The notes under the pieces are model-generated. The model ran no database searches and was not told where the DNA came from. It was given only the letters and a program-made list of their open reading frames with translations. Below, piece by piece: positions 9,026-14,290 of a DNA stretch of 20,358 nucleotides; within the stretch, counting starts at the first letter, position 1, and each line of letters opens with the position of its first letter. The stretch lies in the IMG/VR virus record IMGVR_UViG_3300027733_001413, positions 1 to 20,358 of that record; one strand, 5' to 3'. The stretch comes from a virus. The position numbers were made by a program, and so were the translations under genes.

Positions 9026-9565
9026 ATGAGTTGTTATATATCTTCAGGCTTACAGTTAGGTTGTTCAGATGGTATTGGTGGTATTAAAAAAATCTACATC
9101 GTTGGTGGTGCAACAGGAGAAATTACTGGTGTTACTTCAAGTGCAGATGGTTCTATCACTGGTTTCACATCAGCATCAGGTACTACTGTTTATGGATTTG
9201 AATTAAAAAGAAATACATCTTCTCTTGCTCAAAATACAACTAAGAATTTTGAGAACGGTACTATCTATTGGGAACAAGTTTTAACAGCTGTTTTCTATAA
9301 GTACGATCAAGATAAGAGAAACCAATTAAAAATATTAGGTCAAAACGACCAAATACAAATTATTGCTGTCGATCAAAACGACACAAACTATTACTTAGGT
9401 CAAGTTAATGGTATGTATTTAAGTGGTGGTTCTGCTGGAACTGGTACTGCTTATGGTGATAGAAATGGTTTTGAGATGATCTTCACAGGTCAAGAACCTT
9501 TACCAGCTAATGTAATTTCGGTTTCTTTAGCTACAGCGTTTGGTGCTACACCAATCGTAGGATAA
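9026..9565 (+). CDS. Probable major tail tube protein
   Basis: The protein has 179 residues, mostly beta-like and Gly/Thr/Ser-rich. It starts with 'SCYISSGLQLGCSDGIGGIK' and has 'FELKRNTSSLAQNTTKNFENGTIYWEQVL' (given as key text, residues about 67-95), then a charged helix 'YDQDKRNQLKIL' and a late 'FEMIFTGQEPLPANV'. This layout resembles a structural family in Bacteroidota phages that is usually taken as the tail tube subunit. The length (150-200 residues) and the central beta-helix-beta arrangement also fit tail tube folds. Terminators on both sides (8971-8996 and 9607-9637) make it a single-gene unit, as expected for a very abundant protein. Position between capsid and portal is unusual for a tail tube gene. 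A different virion role, for example a head decoration protein, cannot be excluded. Confidence 0.6.
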   Translation: MSCYISSGLQLGCSDGIGGIKKIYIVGGATGEITGVTSSADGSITGFTSASGTTVYGFELKRNTSSLAQNTTKNFENGTIYWEQVLTAVFYKYDQDKRNQLKILGQNDQIQIIAVDQNDTNYYLGQVNGMYLSGGSAGTGTAYGDRNGFEMIFTGQEPLPANVISVSLATAFGATPIVG

Positions 9566-9606
9566 TATATGTTCGTCCTTTAGGACAATTTCTATATCTA
9601 AATCTA

Positions 9607-9637
9607 AGAAAAGGGGGCTTTATGTCCTCTTTTTTTT
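9607..9637 (+). terminator. Intrinsic terminator after the tail tube gene
   Basis: AAAAGGGGGC (9609-9618), loop TTTAT, and GTCCTCTTTT (9624-9633) form a 10-bp stem with two G-T pairs, followed by more T to 9637. A small hairpin, GTCC-TTTA-GGAC at 9575-9586, lies just upstream of it. Confidence 0.85.
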
Positions 9638-9655
9638 GTATTTACCCTGTTCAAC

Positions 9656-9684
9656 TTGACTTTTTCTATATTTATAGGTATAAG
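9656..9684 (+). promoter_or_regulatory. Candidate promoter for the portal/neck operon
   Basis: TTGACT (9656-9661), a 17-base spacer and TATAAG (9679-9684) resemble a sigma-70 promoter. The spacer includes TATATTTATA (9667-9676), which also resembles the Bacteroidota -7 element TAnnTTTG with A as last base. It lies between a terminator and the next gene start at 9699. Which element is used cannot be told from sequence. Confidence 0.5.
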
Positions 9685-9698
9685 ATATATATATTATT

Positions 9699-10070
9699 AT
9701 GCTTTATTTAAATAAAGGAGAAGAAAATACATTGGTGTTGAATATTAATAATAACTCAAGGGATGTATTTACAGGTTATACTTTAGTTTTTACTCACATC
9801 ATGAGTAAAGAAGTAAAATCATATAGTGTTAGTACATCAAATACTGCTGTGTTTTTTGAGAACATTAGATATTGTACAATCACTTTAGATTTTGCAACTA
9901 ATGATTTAAACTACGAGGGTCAATACCAACTGAATATTTATGGTCAACCCAATAATCAATTAGTATTTATTGGTATGGTGGTTCTTGATGGAACTGCTGA
10001 AGCTAATCCATTTACAGAGTATATCTCTCAAAATGAAACTAATGAAAATTATATATACATACAAGACTAA
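9699..10070 (+). CDS. Small beta-rich structural protein
   Basis: The protein has 123 residues with alternating hydrophobic and polar positions suggesting a beta sandwich: 'MLYLNKGEENTLVLNINNNS', 'GYTLVFTHIMS', 'CTITLDFATND', 'YEGQYQLNIYGQ' and 'FIGMVVLDGT'. The C-terminus is acidic and Tyr/Asn-rich. It is the first gene of a unit that continues with the portal after only 2 bases, so it is likely co-translated with it. Small beta proteins of this type lie next to portal or capsid genes in Bacteroidota phages and are usually taken as minor virion or fibre-like proteins. I cannot assign a precise role. The start ATG sits 14 bases after the candidate -10 box, in an A/T-only leader with no Shine-Dalgarno site. 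Confidence 0.6.
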   Translation: MLYLNKGEENTLVLNINNNSRDVFTGYTLVFTHIMSKEVKSYSVSTSNTAVFFENIRYCTITLDFATNDLNYEGQYQLNIYGQPNNQLVFIGMVVLDGTAEANPFTEYISQNETNENYIYIQD

Positions 10071-10072
10071 TT

Positions 10073-11227
10073 ATGAGTGATTTAAAAAAATTTGATTTAA
10101 AGAAAATAGATTTTACACAGGCTTCATTACCTGTATTTGCTGAAGTTGTACAACGTGTACCTTGGGTATTTTATGGTTTGGATAATCTATTACCACAATA
10201 TTTCATTAGACTATACGACAACTGTGCTATTCATAAGGCTGTAATTACTTCAAAAGTAAATCAGATTATGGGAGATGGTGTTGTTTCAATAAACAACCCA
10301 ATGGCAACAATTAATTTAATTAATGAAAGTGAGAATGTTTCTGAAGTAATGAGAAAAGTTGCTTTAGATTATATGATTTTCGGTGGATTTGCATTAAATG
10401 TTATTTGGGCAAAAGATAGAAAAAGTATTTCTGAAATATATCATGTTGATTTTAGTAGAATTAGAAGTGGTAAATTGAATGAAGATGATAAAATTGATTG
10501 TTATTATTACTCACCTGATTGGTCTAATGTAAGAAAATATCAACCAGAAGAAATTAAAAGATTTTCTCAACAAGAAAATGACCCATCTCAATTATTATAT
10601 TTTAAGAATTATATACCTTCTATGACTTATTATCCTGTACCTGATTGGTCAGCAGGACAAAGAGCAATAGAAATTAATGTGGAAAGTCTTAACTACCATA
10701 TGAATAATCTTCGTAAAGGTATGAACCCAAGTTTATGGATTAACTATAACAATGGCATCCCTGGTGAAGAAGAACAACGTATTATAGTTCGTGCATTAGA
10801 AAGTCAATATTCAGGTACAGACAATGCGGGACAAGCAATTATATCCTTCAATGAAAGTAAAGAACAATCTCCTGAAATTACACAAATACCTCGTGACGAC
10901 CACGACAGTTACTATCAAACATTAAACGATGATATTACAAGAACAATATTATCTTCACATAGAGTTTCAAGTGCGGAGTTATTCGGTATTGCTACAGCAG
11001 GTAAATTGGGTGGAAGTGATGAGATTGTACAACACTCAGAATATTTCCGTAAGATGGTTATTCAACCATACCAAAAACAAATATTACCAGTCTTTAATAA
11101 ATTATTATCATTGAAATTTGAAAAACCAACTACATTGGAAATTAAACCATTATCGTTATTCTTAACGGGTGATGTTCAAGAAAAGCCAGTAGTAGATGAT
11201 AAACCTATAACTCCAACACAAATATAA
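10073..11227 (+). CDS. Portal protein
   Basis: The protein has 384 residues and matches the phage portal family of the PBSX/HK97 type. Near the N-terminus 'WVFYGLDNLLPQYFIRLYDNCAIHKAVITSKVNQIMGDG' (residues about 31-69, quoted in key parts) is the typical opening. Then come 'DYMIFGGFALNVIW' and 'HVDFSRIRSG' in the core. In the C-terminal half are 'YPVPDWSAG', a long helix 'SLNYHMNNLRKGMNP', 'GTDNAGQAIISF' and 'RTILSSHRVSSAELFGI', features of the clip, stem and wing of this family. The portal forms the dodecameric gate in one capsid vertex, through which terminase pumps DNA and to which the neck attaches. The stop overlaps the next start by one base (TAATG), which implies translational coupling. 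The protein is slightly short of the 400-500 residues common in the family. Confidence 0.87.
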   Translation: MSDLKKFDLKKIDFTQASLPVFAEVVQRVPWVFYGLDNLLPQYFIRLYDNCAIHKAVITSKVNQIMGDGVVSINNPMATINLINESENVSEVMRKVALDYMIFGGFALNVIWAKDRKSISEIYHVDFSRIRSGKLNEDDKIDCYYYSPDWSNVRKYQPEEIKRFSQQENDPSQLLYFKNYIPSMTYYPVPDWSAGQRAIEINVESLNYHMNNLRKGMNPSLWINYNNGIPGEEEQRIIVRALESQYSGTDNAGQAIISFNESKEQSPEITQIPRDDHDSYYQTLNDDITRTILSSHRVSSAELFGIATAGKLGGSDEIVQHSEYFRKMVIQPYQKQILPVFNKLLSLKFEKPTTLEIKPLSLFLTGDVQEKPVVDDKPITPTQI

Positions 11228-11862
11228 TGGGCGTATTATTAATTTCAGAAGTTAAATTAAAAAACTTCACCAACATCAATAAAAATGTCGACATGGACGT
11301 TCTTAAAGCGGAAGTTCAAGTTGCTCAGGATATTGATTTACAAACAATATTAGGATCAAAATTCTATAATGAATTATTATCTAAGGTACAAGCTACAGGT
11401 AATACATTCAATTCGGATGAATTAACTTTAGTTAATGAGTATATTCAACCATATCTTATTCAAACAGCGTACTTTAATGCTATACCACATCTAATGTATA
11501 GAACATTAAATCGTGGCATCCAAGAAGGTAATAATGAATTTGGTGCTCCTGTTGAAATTGAGACAATGAAATATCTTCGTTCATTACAAAAACAACGTGC
11601 AGATTTTTATTCACAAAGATTAATTGATTATCTATTAACAGGTCGTGGTCAGAATTTATTTCCGTCTTATAATAATTCTTCAACGATAGATGGTATGGTT
11701 CCAGATCGTGTACAAAAATATAATAACGGAATATTCCTAAGACATTCAACTCGTAAGGGTTGGAACTTTAATCAAATAACAAACTTAAACGGTGGTGGTG
11801 GAGCAATGCAAGCATATTCAGAACAAGGTGCTAATTGGTGGAACTGTCCCGATTGCTTCTAA
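11227..11862 (+). CDS. Head-tail adaptor-like protein
   Basis: The protein has 211 residues. Residues about 1-140 are mostly helical: 'NVDMDVLKAEVQVAQDIDLQTILGSKFYNEL', 'ELTLVNEYIQPYLIQTAYFNAIPHLMYRT' and 'ETMKYLRSLQKQRADFYSQRL' in key parts. The alternating helices with an early 'DLQTILGSKFY' motif match a family found next to portals in Bacteroidota phages (DUF6712-like) and recall gp6/gp15-type connector proteins that bind under the portal. The C-terminus ends in a Gly-rich segment and 'CPDC', a Cys pair that might bind metal or contact the tail. Translation is likely coupled to the portal through the TAATG overlap. Function is inferred from position, fold pattern and length. Confidence 0.6.
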   Translation: MGVLLISEVKLKNFTNINKNVDMDVLKAEVQVAQDIDLQTILGSKFYNELLSKVQATGNTFNSDELTLVNEYIQPYLIQTAYFNAIPHLMYRTLNRGIQEGNNEFGAPVEIETMKYLRSLQKQRADFYSQRLIDYLLTGRGQNLFPSYNNSSTIDGMVPDRVQKYNNGIFLRHSTRKGWNFNQITNLNGGGGAMQAYSEQGANWWNCPDCF

Positions 11863-11877
11863 AATATATATATTAAT

Positions 11878-12237
11878 ATGGAATTAAATCAATTCGTTTC
11901 AACGCTGTGGCAATCAAGAACACAAGCACACGTTTTTCATCATGAAACAAGTTCATACTCTGAACATAAAGCATTAAGAAATTACTATGAAAGTATTGTA
12001 CCATTGGTGGATGGGTTTGTGGAATCGGTTCAAGGAAAATATGGAATTATTCTTTCTTACTCTACTTATCCTCTTTCTGATTGGAAAGAAGGTGCTTCAA
12101 TGGAGTATTTTCATATGTTATGCGTGTTTGTCGAAGATGGTAGAAAAACTTTACCACAAGAAAGTTACATCCAAAATCAAATAGACACAATCGTTGAACT
12201 ATTATACGAAACTAAATATTTACTAACTCTTAAATAA
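11878..12237 (+). CDS. DUF5856-like (ferritin-like) phage protein
   Basis: The protein has 119 residues and is almost fully helical. Residues 8-45 read like the opening of a ferritin/Dps-type bundle: 'TLWQSRTQAHVFHHETSSYSEHKALRNYYESI', with His and Glu at spacing suited to metal binding, followed by 'LVDGFVESVQGKYG'. This fits the DUF5856 family, which occurs in many Bacteroidota phages including crAss-like ones and is of unknown function. Whether it binds iron, or is only a helical bundle reused as a virion or neck protein, cannot be told. It lies 15 bases behind the adaptor gene, in an A/T-only leader, and one base before the next gene, so it is a member of the portal operon. Confidence 0.65.
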   Translation: MELNQFVSTLWQSRTQAHVFHHETSSYSEHKALRNYYESIVPLVDGFVESVQGKYGIILSYSTYPLSDWKEGASMEYFHMLCVFVEDGRKTLPQESYIQNQIDTIVELLYETKYLLTLK

Positions 12238-12238
12238 T

Positions 12239-12460
12239 ATGGATTTAAATCAATTACGAAGGATTAGAGTAGAATTATCTAAACAGATTGAACCACCTAT
12301 GGTTCCTGCATTAGCAGTGGACGAGAAATTCATCATACCTTTACCCGAAAAAGGTGAGGAAGAAGACAAATACATCAATAGGTGTATATCGTCAATTATA
12401 GACGAATATGGTCAAGATCAGTCATACGCTATATGTATTTCCCAATGGGAGAACAAGTAG
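12239..12460 (+). CDS. Small protein with DQ..AIC.SQW motif
   Basis: The protein has 73 residues. A Pro-rich middle (residues 18-40) leads to 'KYINRCISSIIDEYGQDQSYAICISQWENK'. The pattern of a 'FI.RC' segment, an acidic stretch, 'DQ..A.C' and 'SQW' is often seen at the ends of phage head proteins and in small proteins of portal/protease operons, with an unknown role. The two Cys residues are conserved in that pattern and could form a metal or disulfide pair. It is the last gene of the forward structural block. The start ATG lies one base after the previous stop. A strong terminator follows at 12489-12518. Confidence 0.65.
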   Translation: MDLNQLRRIRVELSKQIEPPMVPALAVDEKFIIPLPEKGEEEDKYINRCISSIIDEYGQDQSYAICISQWENK

Positions 12461-12488
12461 TCTAAAAACGTCTTAAAATAACAAATAT

Positions 12489-12518
12489 AAAGGTTCTATG
12501 TGGAACCTTTTTTATTTT
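12489..12518 (+). terminator. Intrinsic terminator ending the structural block
   Basis: AAAGGTTC (12489-12496), a 6-base loop and GAACCTTT (12503-12510) form a perfect 8-bp stem followed by a T-rich tail. It lies 28 bases after the last structural gene's stop. Confidence 0.9.
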
Positions 12519-12663
12519 AATTTAGTTAGACGGTTTAATTTATATAATACTACAACTGTAATAATGAAATAAGGTAGGATTGATAAAGTATGTAACATAT
12601 TTTTTGGTTTTGTTACACAAAGATATGTAGGTATAATTTACCCACCAAATCTTTTTTATAAAC

Positions 12664-12683
12664 TTATCCACACTTTATCCACA
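12664..12683 (+). promoter_or_regulatory. Two tandem DnaA boxes
   Basis: TTATCCACA occurs at 12664-12672 and again at 12675-12683, in the same orientation with starts 11 bp apart, about one helical turn. This is the high-affinity DnaA box sequence. Both lie in gene-free DNA next to AT-rich stretches. A weaker match (TTTTCCACA) is at 13688-13696. Confidence 0.7.
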
Positions 12684-12684
12684 T

Positions 12685-12716
12685 AAAAAACCCCGTAAGT
12701 GGAAACAAACGGGGGT
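12685..12716 (-). terminator. Intrinsic terminator for the reverse-strand operon
   Basis: Read on the reverse strand, ACCCCCGT pairs with ACGGGGT around a 12-base loop with one bulged C, followed by TTTTTT (complement of 12685-12690). It lies about 150 bases beyond the last reverse-strand gene. On the forward strand the same stem is followed only by TCTTT, so it is weaker that way. Confidence 0.75.
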
Positions 12717-12761
12717 CTTTACCTTTTCTCTATATATCTGGAAGAACAATAGACTAAATAA

Positions 12762-12828
12762 AAGAACGGGGTTGTATAACAAACAATATTTCCAATGGCA
12801 ATCAGCAATAAATTTCTTCCCCGTTCTT
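12762..12828. repeat. 10-bp inverted repeat enclosing 47 bases, possible structured RNA
   Basis: AAGAACGGGG (12762-12771) and CCCCGTTCTT (12819-12828) are perfect reverse complements. The enclosed 47 bases contain a small TTGT-ATA-ACAA hairpin at 12772-12782. The element would be in the 3' untranslated part of the reverse-strand transcript, between its last gene and its terminator. The ACGGGG/CCCCGT core is shared with that terminator, so alternative pairing is possible. Confidence 0.6.
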
Positions 12829-12867
12829 ATTATAAATATAACTAAAAGAATTTGTAATTCAAAATAA

Positions 12868-13140
12868 TTATATAACTTTATCTTCAGCTAATGGACTTTT
12901 TCCTTTAGTCTTATCATGAAGGGTTTTAAATACTTTTGTTTCTCCTGTCTCAAGGTAGTTGAACATCTCTGATTGAATATTAAATAACTCAACAACAGAA
13001 ACATTAATAGCAAACATTTTAATCAATTCAATCGATTGTGTTAATGCGGATGTTCTAATGATGATCGGTTGGGTATATTCTTTAAACCCTTGTGTTCTTT
13101 CATATGTATTACACATATCCATCCAATTTTTATTCGCCAT
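12868..13140 (-). CDS. Small hypothetical protein, reverse-strand operon
   Basis: The protein has 90 residues and no family I recognise. It is mainly helical by eye, with a hydrophobic middle ('IELIKMFAINVSVVELFNIQ', residues about 37-56) and a basic, charged end. No Cys pair beyond a single Cys10, no signal peptide and no clear DNA-binding motif. It follows the winged-helix gene after 5 bases, so the two are surely co-transcribed from the promoter at 13649-13656 and end at the terminator at 12685-12716. As partner of a regulator gene on the only reverse-strand operon it may take part in the same control or early function, which is inference. The start ATG (complement 13138-13140) is the only one near the open frame's beginning. 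Confidence 0.6.
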   Translation of the reverse strand: MANKNWMDMCNTYERTQGFKEYTQPIIIRTSALTQSIELIKMFAINVSVVELFNIQSEMFNYLETGETKVFKTLHDKTKGKSPLAEDKVI

Positions 13141-13145
13141 TTTGT

Positions 13146-13610
13146 TTAGTTTTGATTTTTTAATTTTAATACTTCTTTTGCTGAATTGAACTTTGCGTTG
13201 AATGTCTTTAACATCTCAGAATAGTTTAAATCTCTTGTACCATCAGGGTTGTCTATGAAAACTAAATTAACGTCAACCTTTTTTGGTAAAGCCTTTTTAC
13301 ATTGAGGAGGATTTGGGTTTAATTTATATAAGTAATTACCTACTCCCTTTTCTCCTTTTTCTTTACCTACAATAACTAAATAACCTTTAGCACTTAGATT
13401 ACGTAATACCCTACCTAAAGATAAATCACTTAATTTTTTACCTTTATATAATCTATCATGTATTTTTTGTATTGGCCATCTTGAGATTACTTCATCAGGG
13501 ATGGTATTAAAAATACATAATACTCTTTCATCTTGGCTTTTAGCCATATTAATTAACGGAGCAAGTTCATCAAAATTTATTTCGATGTTGTTGTGAAAAA
13601 AATCTGCCAT
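13146..13610 (-). CDS. Putative winged-helix DNA-binding regulator
   Basis: The protein has 154 residues. Residues about 27-97 look like a winged helix: helix 'DERVLCIFNTI', helix 'WPIQKIHDRLY', then 'LSDLSLGRVLRNLSAKGYLVIVG' as recognition helix and first wing strand, and 'GVGNYLYKL' as second strand. The C-terminal 55 residues are basic and helical, perhaps for dimerisation. Such proteins bind DNA and in phages often act as repressors or switch regulators. It is transcribed away from the 364-bp spacer in front of the forward operon that begins at 13975, the classic place for a regulator that controls both directions. The upstream -7 element TAAGTTTG (complement of 13649-13656) suggests host polymerase transcribes it. 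The fold is inferred from sequence pattern only. Confidence 0.55.
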   Translation of the reverse strand: MADFFHNNIEINFDELAPLINMAKSQDERVLCIFNTIPDEVISRWPIQKIHDRLYKGKKLSDLSLGRVLRNLSAKGYLVIVGKEKGEKGVGNYLYKLNPNPPQCKKALPKKVDVNLVFIDNPDGTRDLNYSEMLKTFNAKFNSAKEVLKLKNQN

Positions 13611-13648
13611 AATAATATTGTTTTAATTGTTTATAATAGATAAATATA

Positions 13649-13656
13649 CAAACTTA
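13649..13656 (-). promoter_or_regulatory. Bacteroidota -7 promoter element for the reverse operon
   Basis: The reverse strand reads TAAGTTTG here, a perfect match to the Bacteroidota -7 consensus TAnnTTTG. It lies 38 bases upstream of the winged-helix gene's start. I see no clear -33 TTG at the usual distance, so strength is uncertain. Confidence 0.55.
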
Positions 13657-13840
13657 TCTCAAAAGTAGGAAATATATATGTATATAGTTTTCCACATACT
13701 TAAAAAAAATAGTTGAAAGATAATTTGGCTTTTCGGAAAATCTTTTGTATTTATTATGTATAGAAGTTGCGGAGACTTAAAACCCACTTGAAACTATTTT
13801 TAATAGAAGAATATCAAGCACTATTTCTATGCCCTTCTAT

Positions 13841-13858
13841 GGGGGGGACTAGGGGGGG
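13841..13858 (+). repeat. G7-ACTA-G7 tract, potential G-quadruplex
   Basis: GGGGGGG (13841-13847), ACTA, GGGGGGG (13852-13858). Each run can be split as G3-G-G3, so one strand holds four G3 tracts with loops of 1, 4 and 1 bases, the standard intramolecular quadruplex pattern. It stands out in an otherwise AT-rich sequence. Confidence 0.6.
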
Positions 13859-13875
13859 TTGTTACTAGTACAACC
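13857..13875 (+). promoter_or_regulatory. GGTTGT/ACAACC inverted repeat
   Basis: GGTTGT (13857-13862) and ACAACC (13870-13875) frame TACTAGT, which itself contains the palindrome ACTAGT. It may be a dyad operator or an RNA hairpin in the leader. It shares its first two G with the G-tract, so the two structures exclude each other. Confidence 0.5.
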
Positions 13876-13899
13876 TGTTGAGTTAATTGTTAAAAAGAA

Positions 13900-13931
13900 A
13901 ACAGACCAGTATATACTGGAAACAATCTGTT
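13900..13931 (+). promoter_or_regulatory. Nested palindrome, candidate operator or RNA element
   Basis: CCAGTATATACTGG (13906-13919) is a perfect 14-bp palindrome. It is framed by AACAGA (13900-13905) and TCTGTT (13926-13931), a second pair of inverted arms with a 6-base bulge on the 3' side. CTGTTGA also occurs at 13875-13881, so the AACAG arm has two possible partners. It lies 44 bases before the first forward gene. Confidence 0.6.
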
Positions 13932-13974
13932 GAAGTATTTCTTTTAATAAATAATTTTTAATATATTTATATAT

Positions 13975-14190
13975 ATGGAAAAAGAAATAAAGGGATGGAA
14001 ATGGCGCAACAATGAAATATCGTTGAAGCAATTTTATAACCTACCCTCAACAAAAAGAAATGAATATATTGCAATGCTGGAGCAATTACCCTCAACAGAA
14101 CGAAGTTCTTGTGATAATATTATTCTTAGCCAATATTCAAGAATTATTGAAAAGACTAAACAATTTCTATCTCTTGAAGAAATAGATTAA
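13975..14190 (+). CDS. Small hypothetical protein, first gene of the forward operon
   Basis: The protein has 71 residues and no recognisable family. It is hydrophilic and mainly helical, with an imperfect internal repeat: 'YNLPSTKRNEYIAMLEQLPSTERSS', in which 'LPST.R' occurs twice 18 residues apart. No Cys pair, membrane segment or signal peptide. It is the first gene after the structured leader, with TATATTTATA (13962-13971) ending three bases before the ATG, so this motif cannot act as its -7 element unless the transcript is leaderless. A small regulator or accessory protein is possible but not shown. A 100-base gap with an imperfect terminator follows, so this gene may be expressed apart from the rest. 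Confidence 0.55.
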   Translation: MEKEIKGWKWRNNEISLKQFYNLPSTKRNEYIAMLEQLPSTERSSCDNIILSQYSRIIEKTKQFLSLEEID

Positions 14191-14233
14191 TTAGTTTATA
14201 TTTATTTATTATCATACCTGATAATGCTACTCA

Positions 14234-14275
14234 GACCCAACTTCTTGCCTAAAGAACAAGATTTTGGGTTTTCTT
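14234..14275 (+). terminator. Imperfect intrinsic terminator
   Basis: ACCCAA (14235-14240) pairs with TTGGGT (14264-14269). Inside, CTTCTT and AACAAG extend the stem with one C-C mismatch and a 3-base bulge. A TTTTCTT tail follows. It lies 44 bases after the previous gene's stop. The bulge lowers certainty; partial read-through or attenuation is possible. Confidence 0.5.
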
Positions 14276-14290
14276 AAACTATTTATAGAT

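Larger units (their letters stand above)
12461..12867. other. Gene-free control region, candidate replication origin
   Basis: This 407-bp stretch lies where forward structural genes meet the 3' end of the reverse-strand pair. In order it holds a forward terminator, an AT-rich part, TATAAT at 12632-12637 with TTGTTA 16 bases before it, two perfect DnaA boxes, a reverse-strand terminator, and a long inverted repeat. I see no coding frame of weight and no tRNA. The combination of DnaA boxes and AT-rich DNA suggests an origin, which is inference. Confidence 0.5.
13611..13974. other. Divergent control region with G-tracts and palindromes
   Basis: This 364-bp spacer separates the reverse-strand regulator operon from the forward operon. 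It contains the reverse promoter element, a possible forward promoter (TTGGCT at 13725-13730, 17 bases, TATTTA at 13748-13753), two G7 runs at 13841-13847 and 13852-13858, a GGTTGT/ACAACC hairpin (13857-13875), and a perfect 14-bp palindrome with outer arms (13900-13931). No reading frame of weight is present. If the forward promoter is right, the transcript has a leader of about 215 bases carrying all these structures. Confidence 0.55.

Noticed and set aside
10929-11114. 61-residue forward frame inside the portal gene
   Set aside because: It lies wholly within the portal coding frame, and its residues show no domain-like pattern.
12499-12573. 24-codon frame just after the structural block
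   Set aside because: It starts inside the terminator hairpin loop and runs through the T-tail, with no supporting context.
12461-12867. tRNA gene in the gene-free region
   Set aside because: No cloverleaf, T-loop GTTC box in the right place or CCA end could be found; the GGTTC present is part of the terminator stem.
14264-14290. TTG start extending the zinc-ribbon/HTH protein by nine residues
   Set aside because: It lies in the terminator hairpin, and the ATG at 14291 has the usual A/T leader.
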